Source of the DNA: Epichloe hybrida
Taxonomy: Eukaryota > Ascomycota > Sordariomycetes > Hypocreales > Clavicipitaceae
DNA: 64,000 nucleotides
Direction of reading: 5' to 3'
NCBI GenBank assembly: GCA_019022495.1
Contig: JAFEKR010000019.1
Coordinates: 806,001-870,000 of the forward strand
Shown: in pieces, positions 1-10,271 of the stretch
Layout of the letters: the number at the start of each line of letters is the position of its first letter
Numbering within the stretch: position 1 is the stretch's first letter
The notes under the pieces: generated by a model
What the model saw: only the letters and a program-made list of their open reading frames with translations
Told to the model about the DNA's origin: nothing
The model's database searches: none
Position numbers and translations under genes: made by a program

Positions 1-1368
1 GTTTAGGGTTATAGCAATTACGTAAGCTATATTAACACTAGCTACTATACTATAGACTTCTAAGGTAAGTATGCTTTACGTAACTCTCTTACTCTTTATT
101 AAGCTAAAGTGTATAATATTACCTTTAATTATAAACTTGCTATTAGTGTAGTCTTTATTAGCTAGGATAAGTATATATCCTAGTTATAAGGATAGGTCCT
201 AGTTATTAGCAAATAATTTATTTACGAAGGTAAAGAGCTTTGCTTTCTTAAGGTTAATTAGGATAAACATTAGGCCTCTTTCTAGGTAATCTATCTATTA
301 CTTTAGGTAGTAATTAAGGGCTTTTATATCCTCTAGGGTTAGGTCTTAGTGCTATATAGTAATAGATAGATTAAAGCAAGCCTCTAGTTAGCATATTAAG
401 GCAATATAAGCGCCTTAGGCCCTTTACTTAATGTATTTACGCTTTAAATTAATTATTAAAACTAATTCTAACTTATTACTTTATCCCTTCTACTATATCT
501 TAATAGTATTATTCTCTAGCGTAATAATACCTCTGTTAAACGTAAGGGGATTATCCTAGGTTAGGAATTACTTTAGCTTTATATTAAAACCTATAGTAAC
601 CTATTAAGTCTTTTCCTTCTTAGAGAACTTCTTGTCTAATAGGCTAAGGGTATTATTAGTTTATATTCTAATACATATAAAGTTAGGGCTTTCCTTTATA
701 GTTATAAGCAGGTAAGGATTATATATAGAGGTTTCTATCTAGAGGTTCTCTTTATAATGCTTGTAATACATAACTCACTAATACATTCCGGCCTCTGCGA
801 GTCTATAGAGAGGCTTTATAACCCTAAAAATTATGCTAGGCAGGTAAAGATACTATATCTGAATTAGTAAGCGCGCTAGGATTAGCTGCTCTAGGAATAT
901 ATAGGCCTATATATATACCTAATAGATATCACGTAGCTAGATAAGGAATTTCCTTAATCTTACTAATAAGGCTATTATAAGAATAAGACATTAGCTTGCT
1001 TATTAAATCATTAGGGCCTGTGTGAGAATAGCTTGTTTCCTTTTATCCTTATATCCTTAGATTATAAGGCGTGACTTTTTATAGGGTTTTATTATCTTAC
1101 CTTTGATTTTATTAATAATTTAGGAATTAAAGATTTAAATCCTACTATACTTCTTCTTATTAAATATAATGAATTTAAATATACCTTACTTAATTAGGGT
1201 ATTGATTTCTGCTTTTATTAACTATTTAAAAGGTTTACCTAGGGTCCTAATAACTCCTTCCTTACGTAGCTTAATAGTAAGAGCTAATGTTAAAATATAT
1301 TGTTAAAAATATATAAGGCTTTGTAATCCTAGGTTCAGACGGATCGGTCCACTCTTTTGATTTCAACA

Positions 1369-1380
1369 GGTTATGAGCCC
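1369..1380 (+). other. Primer binding site (half-tRNA initiator Met type) of TRIM-alpha1
   Basis: GGTTATGAGCCC directly abuts the 5' LTR. It is the reverse complement of GGGCTCATAACC, the anticodon arm of eukaryotic initiator tRNA-Met. Priming from an internal tRNA-iMet fragment is known for Drosophila copia. The same site follows the 5' LTR of copia B1 (21682). Confidence 0.75.
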
Positions 1381-1502
1381 GGTGGCGCAGTGGTTATGGC
1401 TCACTGTAGCGCGCATTAGCCCGCCCACCACTATAGTAGAGCACTGCTCTGCGAGGCAAGGTTATGGAACTTATAGGTTCGAACCCTGCTGAAAAAAAAA
1501 AA
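1381..1502 (+). other. tRNA-like (SINE-like) pol III promoter unit inside TRIM-alpha1
   Basis: TGGCGCAGTGG at 1383-1393 fits the pol III A-box consensus, and GGTTCGAACCC at 1476-1486 fits the B box, on the same strand as the element. A run of 11 A follows at 1492-1502. The A-to-B spacing is longer than in most tRNA genes and no acceptor stem is evident, so this is tRNA-derived rather than a tRNA gene. Both boxes recur, with RIP-type changes, in the two other TRIM-alpha copies (45035/45110 and near 50795/50870). Confidence 0.65.
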
Positions 1503-3460
1503 CAACTAAAGAAATTCAATTGCTAGTATAAGCCTAACCTCCAATAGGGCACCTGGATATACAATTCCAGGGGGAGTGTTAAAATATATTGTTAAAAATA
1601 TATAAGGCTTTGTAATCCTAGGTTCAGTTGGATCGGTCCACTCTTTTGATTTTAACAGCTAAGTTACTATGTTCTTTTACTAATAGGAAGGTATTAGTCT
1701 CTTAAGGTATTATAGGAGGGTTCTTTTAAGGTCTTTTATACCTACGCTTTAGTAGTATTACTAGTACTATATTCTTATCTTAGGCCTCTTACTCTTCCTC
1801 CTTTTTCTCTTTACTAGGCTTTACTATTTTCTTTATACTAGGATTATTATAGTAAGGCTTAATAAAGGTTAACTTAAAGGTCTTTAGGCCCCTAGGTATA
1901 TTAAGTATATAGCTCTCTCTAGTTATTACTAGTAGCTTATATAGGCTTACCTATCCCTTACCTTCTTACTAGACTTAGACCTTTAATCTAAGTAATAGGT
2001 TAAGGGTCTTTAAGGTATCTAGGCTATTACGTTTAGTAAGGGCCTTATTAACCTTCCTAATAGTATAGAGTCTCTTAATCTCTTTAGTAGCCTTTTACAC
2101 TATAATCACACACTATATAATATTAAGTAATAGTAAGGATTTATTTATTATATATAGGTAAGCTCTAAAGATAAGAAGTATTAGGATAAGGCTATTAGGG
2201 CCTATAGTATTATTAAGGGCCTTAATTACTATTTATAGGGTAGTAGGTTTAGGTATTATAGGATATTCGCGCCTAATTATATTATAGGCCCTTTAGAGTA
2301 GCTTATAATACCTTTTAACCTTCCTAATACTATAGTATACCTTAATAGGGACTTCCTTAATTAAAATTAATATTAAAGCTATAAATTATCTGAATTTATT
2401 ACTATAGAAGTTTATTCTAGCATCTATAGTAATAAAATCCGGAGGGCCTAGATAAGTATTAATCTAGTATATCTAGAGGGCTTCCTAGGTTATTTTTATA
2501 AAGATATCTTTAAGGAATTTTACTACGTTAAACGCTATAGCTATATCTATAGCATAGAGTGTAAGGTGGTTACTATTAAGGTAGAAAACATTTACTATTA
2601 CTTTATAGTTAAAGCTATACTTATTCTTAAGGGTAAATTTAAAGCAATTAGGGCTATCTATGTGTATCTAGCATTAGTAGTAGATCCTTATTAGCTCCCT
2701 AATAGCTTTAATATTAATATTATGCCTTAATCTACAAAGAACCTTATGTAAATATTAGATTAATAGATACCTAAAGCAGCGGTGTAATTACTATAGCTTA
2801 CCTTCTGTAAGGTAGCTCTAAGCAACTGCTTCCTCTTTTTATATTAGTAGTATCTAGGTATGCCCCTATTTATATATAATAAGGACTTTAATATTTCCTT
2901 ATTATAGTGTGTTCTTAGAGATATTAAAATTAATCTTTAGATAGTCTATATTATTAAGGGATAAGAGAAATAGAGTGTTTATTAGTATAACCTAAAAGAG
3001 AATATCTCTAAAAGGTGTAAGTATATTAGCTACTCTAAGCGTAATAATTAGTTCTCCTACGCTAAATCTAACTAATGCCTTTTTTGCTATTAATTTATTA
3101 AGCTATAGTTTAGGTATTTAATGTTATAAAGTAAGGAATTAAGGATACCCTACTATAAAGAACTTTATAGCTCCTATATTAGGCATAATCCCTTAAAATA
3201 CTATATAAGAATAGTAATCTTCTAGCATAAACATTATTAGGGCTTTGCTTAAGAGTTCTTACTAAAAGGGGTCTTCTTTACTTAAACTATAATAAGCTAC
3301 TTAACTTATTAGGAATTAAACTATTCTTTCGCTATTAAGTTACGTTCTGTGATTAAAGAAGCTTATAGGTACTAGCTTATCTGTATTATTAGGGCTATTA
3401 TTAAATCTAATACTTTTTATATACTAAGCGATTTTATTATTAATAAGGGATTAAGGTTTG

Positions 3461-3771
3461 TGTTAGAACAAAGGTGATATTAATCGCGCGTCGCAGCCGC
3501 AATTACCTGGCAAAAGCTTAGGCCGCGCGCGGACCCTACACGTGACCTATAACCTAGCACGTTAATTAGCTAGGAAATGTGAGGACACAAACGCGCAACC
3601 CCTTTTCCCTTTATGTATTGTAACTTCTAGCTTTTTACCTCTCTTTTTAAAAAAACAACTTAATTAATTATAATAATAGATAACGCAGCCTAGAATAGAT
3701 AATTAATAACGATACTATTCTTCGGGCTCACGACTGTATTACATTGAATTTAATACCCTATGAATCTAACA
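3461..3771 (+). repeat. Copia A1 5' LTR
   Basis: 311 bp, starts TGTTAGAACAAAGGTG and ends ATCTAACA. It is near-identical to 9961-10271 and to the reverse complement of 13214-13524, and homologous to the 309-bp A2 LTRs. It contains a GC-rich palindromic stretch around GGCCGCGCGCGG. Confidence 0.93.
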
Positions 3772-4235
3772 CTAATTAGTGGTTACCTTCACAGATAACC
3801 ACGTAGTCTTTGAACACCGCAGATTAGCAAGGTTAATTAGAAGAGGCAACTTATCTAATGATAACTCGCCCTATAAAATAGGAGGGCCACGTTTAATAAT
3901 AAGTTACGCTAATAGAAAGGTATAATATAGCTCTCTTCTTACTTTAGTATTAACATCTATATCTATATAGACTTTAAAATAACAAAGAAAGGTTTAACAC
4001 TAGTAGCTAAGCTATCCCCTTATCTTTCTTTATTATACGTTCTATCACGTATTTAAAGTTAACTACCTTGCCTTGCAATCCTTTATATCTAAAACATATT
4101 ATATAATCATAGTTATACCCCTTTTCTTCTTATATTATAAGATCTGCCTCCCTTAATTAATTAGAATATTAGATATACCTAGACTATCTAGGACCTCTAG
4201 TTAATTCAGAGTTCCTAGCAAGACTAATAGCTATA

Positions 4236-7200
4236 ATGATGCTATAGAAGGCGTTAAAATAGGAGATAATAATAAATACCTTAACAAAGGAAAAACCCTT
4301 ATTTACACTAACCTATACCCCTATATCTCTATAAGGCTTTAATAACACATTATAGAAAAACTACTTTAATAAATAGGAAGTTCTAAAACATAAAGAGATA
4401 ATAACACCTAAGGAAATTAGTCTCTATATCCTTATAAAGACAAATAATATAAGGAGCGAGGGTTATTTAAAAGAACACTATTCTCTAAATTTAGCAATAA
4501 CTTTTATAAATAGTTTAGGGATAAGTTCGCGAAAGGGAGAGACCTTTCACAAAACAGACTTTAAGACTACCTTCTTTATAATAGAGTGTATATAACTATT
4601 AGAAGAGGCACTAAGATAGCAAACAACCTTAAAGAAGTAGTAAACTAAAAGGAATTCAGATTTTAAACTCTTAAAGAAATTAAAGAGGCTAGGAAAAAGT
4701 ACATAGGCTTCTAAAAGAACTTATAGAATAAAGAGTTCTTCTATAGTTTACTAGATAATAGTAATGTTAGAACTAGGTAACCTACCCTATCACCCTGTTT
4801 ATTAGTATAATTACTATTAAAAGAATTAATAAGCTAGACTCCCCTAGGAAGACTAAGTTAATCCCCTCTAGGAAGGCTAAGCTAATCTCCCCTAGGAAGG
4901 TTAATTAACCTAGAGTTAAGACTACCTAAGGATACTATTCGTAAGCATTTACAGGTAACTCCCCTGCTTATACCTTTACTAGAGGTAAGTTAGTAGTATT
5001 ACCCTAGTAACACTACTAATAATACCCCTAAGTAGGAGAGTTACTAATAAAGGTAACCTATGCCATCTAGGGCTAGTAGTGCCCCTATTAGCATAGCTTA
5101 AAGAGCTATAATTTCTCCTTCCTAACATAAGGAAAAGGAGAATTAGAGGGAATAATAAGCCCTAAGGGTACTACCTATAAAGCCACCCTCTTACTTCCTA
5201 AAGACCCTACTACCCCTTCTATAAATATAAAGGGAAACACCTAGAAAACCCCTATAGACCTAAAGACCTTTACTAAAGTAAATTATTAACCTATCTAAGG
5301 TATACCCTAAAGAATAACTCTATAGCACTAAAAACTATAATATCCTTAAATCAAAGCTTTAAATATTCCGTAGAAAGTATAAGTTACTTAATATCTAGCC
5401 TAAATAAGCTAGTTATGCTTTTAAGGTTATACTTAAAGGCAAAGCACTATAATACTATATAGACTACCTCTCCAAACCTAGATAACTACAAGATCTCCCT
5501 ACACTAGTTAGCCATATAAGAGAATGATTTAAAACCAAGGATACATAGTAAAGATATTTACTAGAGTGAAATAACACTTCCCTATAAGGAATAGTAAATA
5601 ATAACCTAAGCAAGTTAATAATTAAATACTTTAATAAACTCATAGAAAGACTAGCTATCTTATAATAAGTAGTGCCTAAAGTAAGCTAAACTAAAAGGGC
5701 ACTCTAGAATTAACTTATTAAAGCCTATTATAGTATTCCAGAGTACAAAGGAGTAATTATAGATCCGCCAGACAGACTACAAGAGTTCTATAAATAGATT
5801 AGAATAACCCTTTATCTTATTAAGGAAGAGAAGAAAAACCATTAATAGTTCCTAACTAAAGCTATAACCCTAGAGCAATTCTAGACTAACCAAAGATACA
5901 ATAGGACTAGAAAAGAGACCTAATACCCCTCGAAACCACAAGGGAGAGGAGGTACTCCCCGCACAAAGAAGTGCTATATATATAGTAAAGAAGGATGCTA
6001 GTTATCTAAGCACCCTAAAGAGAACTATAAGAAGGCATTTTAATGCTTTAAGAATCACTACCTTACAGACTTAACTAATAACTTATATCATTTGTTCCTC
6101 ACATAGTACAAAGGAGACCATAAGTCTCTATCCCCTATTAATAATAAAATCGCTTAGTATATAAAGAGCATTAGATTTAATGATAGCCCTAATGATACAG
6201 ATAGGCTAGTACTTATAAGCTTCTTTACTTATGAAACCTAGATTAATAGCAAAAGAATAGTTTAATTCCTAACAAGGCAAGCAGCTTATCATAGTCTAAG
6301 CAAAGAAGACCCCTTTTAGCAGGAACTTATGAACAAAGCCCTAGTGATATTTATGTTAGAAGATTGCTATTCCTATGCGATATTCTAAGGGATCATGCCT
6401 AATACAGGAGCCGCAAAGTTCTCTATAGCAGGGCACCCTTAATTCCTTACTTTACAACATTAGATGCCCACATTATAGCTTAATAAATCAATAGAGAAGA
6501 AGGCATTAGTTAGATTTAGCGCGGGAGACCTAATTATTACGCTTAGAGCGGCTAATATGCCTACTCCCTTTAGAAATATTCTCTTTTAGGTTATTCCTAT
6601 AAACACTCTATTCCTCTTATCCCTTAATAATATAGACTATCTAAAGATTAACTTTAATATCTCTAAGAACACGCTATAACAAGGAAACATTAGAGTCCCT
6701 ATTATACGCAAATAGGGCTACGCCTAGATGCTTCTTATATAGAAAGAAGAAGTAGTTACTTAGAGCTACCTTATAGAAGGTAAGCTATAGTAACTACACC
6801 GCTGCTTTAGACATCTATTAATCTAACGTTTACATAAGGTTCTCTATAGATTAGGGCATAATATTAATATTAAAGCTATTAGGGAGCTAATAAGAATTTA
6901 CTACTAATACTAAATACACGTAGATAGCCCTAATTACTTTAAGTTTACCCTTAAGGATAAGTGTAGCTTTAATTACAAAGTAATAGTAAATATCTTCTAC
7001 CTAGATAGTAACCACCTTACACTCCACGCTATAGATATAGCTATAGCGTTTAATACAGCAAAATTCCTTAATAACATCTCTACAAAAACAACCTAGGAAG
7101 CCCTCTAAATATACTAGATTAATACTTACCTAGGCCCCCTAGACTTTATTATTATAGACACTAGAATAAACTTCCACAGTAATAAATTCAGATAATTCAT

Positions 7201-9500
7201 AGCTTTAATGTTAATTTTAATTAAGAAAGTCCCTATTAAGGCATACTATAGCATAAGGAAAGTTAAAAGGTATTATAGGCCGCTCTAAAGAGCCTATAAT
7301 ATAATTAGACGCAAATACCCTATAACACTAAAACCTATTACCCTTTAAATAGTAATTAAGGCCTTAAATAACACCATAGGCCCTAATAGCCTTATCCTAA
7401 CCCTCTTTATCTTTAGAGCCTACCTACATATAACAAATAAGTCCCTACTATTACCTAATATTACATAATATATAATTACAGTATAGAAGGCTACTAAAGA
7501 GATCAAGAGACTCCACGCTATCTAGAAGGTTAATAAGGCCCTTACTAAACGCAATAGCCTAGACACCTTAAAGACCCTTAGCCTACCACTTAGATTAAAG
7601 GTTAAGGTCTAGTAAGAAGGTAAGGGATAGGTAGGTCTATATAAGCTACTAGTAATTACTAGAGAAAGCTATACGCTTAATATACCTAGAGGCCTAAAGA
7701 CCTTTAGGTTAATATCTATTAAGCCCTACTATAATAATCCTAGTGTAAAGAAGATAGCAAAGCCTAGTAAAGAGAAAGGAGAAAAAGGGCAAGAGGCTTA
7801 TAATAAGAACATAGTACTACTAATACCACTAAAGCAAGGACACAGAAGGCCATAGAAGAACCCTCCTATAATACCTTAAGGTACTAATACCTTCCTATTA
7901 GCAAAAGAACATAGTAACCTAGCTCTCATAATCAAGCTACGTAAGGAAGGAATTATCAAGACCCCTAGCAAACCTTTTAAGCTATTAATAAAAGCGGAAA
8001 TTAACACTCTAATTAAGTAAGGTGTGTTTAATTTTATCATATTTAATAAGGAAAAACATAGTGGGATTTAGATCTTTAATTCCTAAATTATCAATAAGAT
8101 TAAAGGCAAGACAATAGAACCCTATAAAAAGTCACGCCTTATAATCTAAGGGTATGAGGATAAAGGGAAACAAGCTATTCTCACACAGGCCCTAACGATT
8201 CAACGCGCAAGCCAACGTCTTATCCTTATAATAGCCCTATTAGTAAGATTAAGGAAATTCCTTATCTAGCTAAGAGATATCTATTAGGCTTATGTACAGG
8301 CCTATATATTACTAGAGTAGCTAATCCTAGCGCGCTTACCAATTCAGATATAGTATCTCTACCTGCCTAGTATAATCTTAAGGGTTATAAAACCTCTTTA
8401 TAGGCTTACAGAGGTAGGAACACACTAGTAGGTTACATATCACAAGCATCATAGAGAGAACCTCCAGATAGAAACCTCTACATATAATCCCTACTTACTT
8501 ATAACTACAAAGGAAAGCCCTAACTTTACTTATATTAGAATGCAAACTAATAATATAATTAGCCTCTTAGATAAGAAGTTCTCCAAGAAGGAAGAGACCT
8601 AGATTACTATAGTAGGCTTTAATACAAAGCTAAAGCAATTCCTAACTTAGGACTACCCTCTTACGTTTAATAGTAGCATTATCTCGCTAGAGAATAATAC
8701 TATTAAGATCTAGTAAAAAGGGCAGAGCAATAAGTTAGAGTTAGTTCCAATAACTAACTCAAAGCGCAAATACATTAAGCAGAGGGCCCAAGGCGCTTAC
8801 ATCACCTAAATCTACTAACTAGAGGCTTGCTTTAACCTATCCATTGCTACATAACACTAGGAGCTAACCCTAGAGAACGTAAAAGCCCTTAATCGCTACC
8901 TAAAGTAGTAGATAGATCACCTAGAGAGAGGTCTAATATTTATCCTAATTAACCTTAAGAAGGCAAAGCTCTTTGCCTTTGTAAATAGATCCTTTACTAA
9001 TAACTAGGACCTATTCTTATAACTAGGATATATACTTATCCTAGCGAACAAAGACTACACTAATAGTAAGTTTATAATTAAAGGCAATATTATACACTTT
9101 AGCTTAACAAAAAGTAAGAGAGTTATATAAAGCATACTTGCCTCGGAAGTCTATAGCATAGTAGCTAGTATTAATATAGCTTACGTAATCGTAATTACTC
9201 TAAACTTAGTTACTAACTAACTAAAGCTCCTAAAGATCCTAGTTATTATATATATAGATTTATACTCCTTATATAAGTGCCTTATTAAGCTTAGTATAAC
9301 AAAGGAGAAACGCCTAATAATTAATATTATAGCCCTTTAATAGTTATATAAACGCTAAGAACTCTACGAGATCTAATGGATTAATAGAGAGGATAACCTA
9401 GCTAATGCCTTCATAAAGGCATTACCTAATAAGGCCCTTAAGAGCTTTATCTTAACTAACTAGATAACCATCTAGATAGAGGGATAGGTTACCTGTGTGT
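4236..9500 (+). pseudogene. Copia A1 gag-pol polyprotein remnant
   Basis: The best gag start is the tandem ATG at 4236/4239; the frame then continues with almost only TAG/TAA stops explicable as former CAG/CAA. Landmarks: zinc-knuckle remnant near 5970-6030 (CYIYSKEGC, a cysteine lost to Tyr as RIP predicts); protease motif NTGAAKFS at about 6401 (Asp to Asn); integrase HHCC start near 6800 (RCFRHLL); integrase core about 6900-7730; RT with KPLY..TEVGTH near 8390; RNase H with KEKR near 9300 and NREDN..NA about 9385. This is the fungal copia lineage in which integrase precedes RT. It is not translatable. Frame changes are possible and were not fully resolved. Confidence 0.8.
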
Positions 9501-9960
9501 AATATATATATAGTAAGAGAAAAAGGTAATCCTCTAGGAGGGTAGCCATAGGGATAAGACAGTAATACGCGGGGGATCTATGCCCCTATAGTTAATATCC
9601 CTAGTAGCTATAACTACGCTAGCCTACTAGGCCCTCCTAGTAGACTATAGAAATTAATAGTGGTGTGTAAGAGAATAAAGGTGTTACTAAGGAGGAGGAA
9701 GACGTTGTATACATGCTATAGTGTGGTATATATGTTATTTTAGGGAAAGAAGGGATTTAGAAGGACTTACTTATCCTTACATAGGCTTATAGGCTAAGCA
9801 AGATTATTATTTCCCTTTTATTAGTAACCCTATGCCTAGATAGGCTATAAGTTCTTTTCCTTATATCCCTTATTAATTATATTCTTAATCTATCTTTTCT
9901 TTTTTATTTCTACAATTAATATCACGTGTTAACAATTATATTAAAAGAGAGAAGTTCTAG

Positions 9961-10271
9961 TGTTAGAACAAAGGTGATATTAATTACGTGTCACAGCCGC
10001 AATTACCTAGCAAAAGCTTAGGCCGCGCGCGGACCCTACACATAACCTATAACCTAGCACGTTAATTAGCTAGGAAATGTGGGGACACAAACGCGCAACC
10101 CCTTTTCCCTTTATGTATTATAACTTCTAGCTTTTTACCTCTCTTTTTAAAAAAACAACTTAATCAATTATAACAACAGACAACGCAGCCTAGAATAGAT
10201 AATCAATGACAATACTATTCTTCGGGCTCACGACTGTATTACATTGAATTCAATACCCTGTGAATCCAACA
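9961..10271 (+). repeat. Copia A1 3' LTR
   Basis: 311 bp, TGTTAGAACA to ATCCAACA, followed by the TSD copy GTTTG. It carries CG-to-CA/TG changes relative to the 5' LTR, for example ATTACGTG for ATCGCGCG near its start. Confidence 0.93.

Larger units (their letters stand above)
1288..1657 (+). mobile_element. TRIM-alpha1: short-LTR non-autonomous retroelement with tRNA-like core
   Basis: A 370-bp element with two 81-bp LTRs (1288-1368 and 1577-1657) beginning TGTTAAAATATAT and ending TTCAACA or TTTAACA, flanked by a perfect TSD GCTAA (1283-1287 and 1658-1662). The primer site GGTTATGAGCCC follows the 5' LTR directly (1369-1380), and a polypurine tract (CCAGGGGGAG) precedes the 3' LTR. There is no coding capacity. 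The internal 208 bp contain a tRNA-like A box, B box and A tract. The element is less RIP-altered than its host A0. By layout it is a TRIM (terminal-repeat retrotransposon in miniature) that must borrow enzymes in trans. Confidence 0.88.
1..3460 (-). pseudogene. Copia A0 pol remnant (RNase H, RT, integrase, protease)
   Basis: Read on the minus strand from 3460 down to 1, this holds in order the end of gag, protease, integrase, reverse transcriptase and the start of RNase H. It mirrors the same domains of A1. TRIM-alpha1 interrupts it at 1288-1657 in the linker between integrase and RT. Stops are nearly all TAA/TAG where a relative has CAA/CAG. The order protease-integrase-RT is diagnostic for the copia superfamily. 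There is no intact ORF, so it is a dead relic. Confidence 0.75.
3461..10271 (+). mobile_element. Copia A1: full-length Ty1/copia element
   Basis: A 6811-bp element with two 311-bp LTRs and a perfect TSD GTTTG (3456-3460 and 10272-10276), inserted into minus-strand A0. The sequence after the 5' LTR (CTAATTAGTGGTTACC at 3772) is presumably the primer site and is shared with A2 and D. The purine-rich stretch AAAAGAGAGAAG precedes the 3' LTR. The internal region carries gag, protease, integrase, RT and RNase H in copia order, all broken by RIP stops. The LTRs differ mainly by transitions, so their divergence cannot be used directly for dating. Confidence 0.93.

Noticed and set aside
1381..1502. 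A genuine tRNA gene
   Set aside because: A and B boxes match, but the spacing is too long, no acceptor stem is formed, and the unit lies inside a TRIM with conserved flanks.
1288..1657. Pure SINE with flanking chance repeats
   Set aside because: Exact LTRs, primer site, purine tract and TSD directly at the LTR ends show that the LTR-bounded unit is what transposed.
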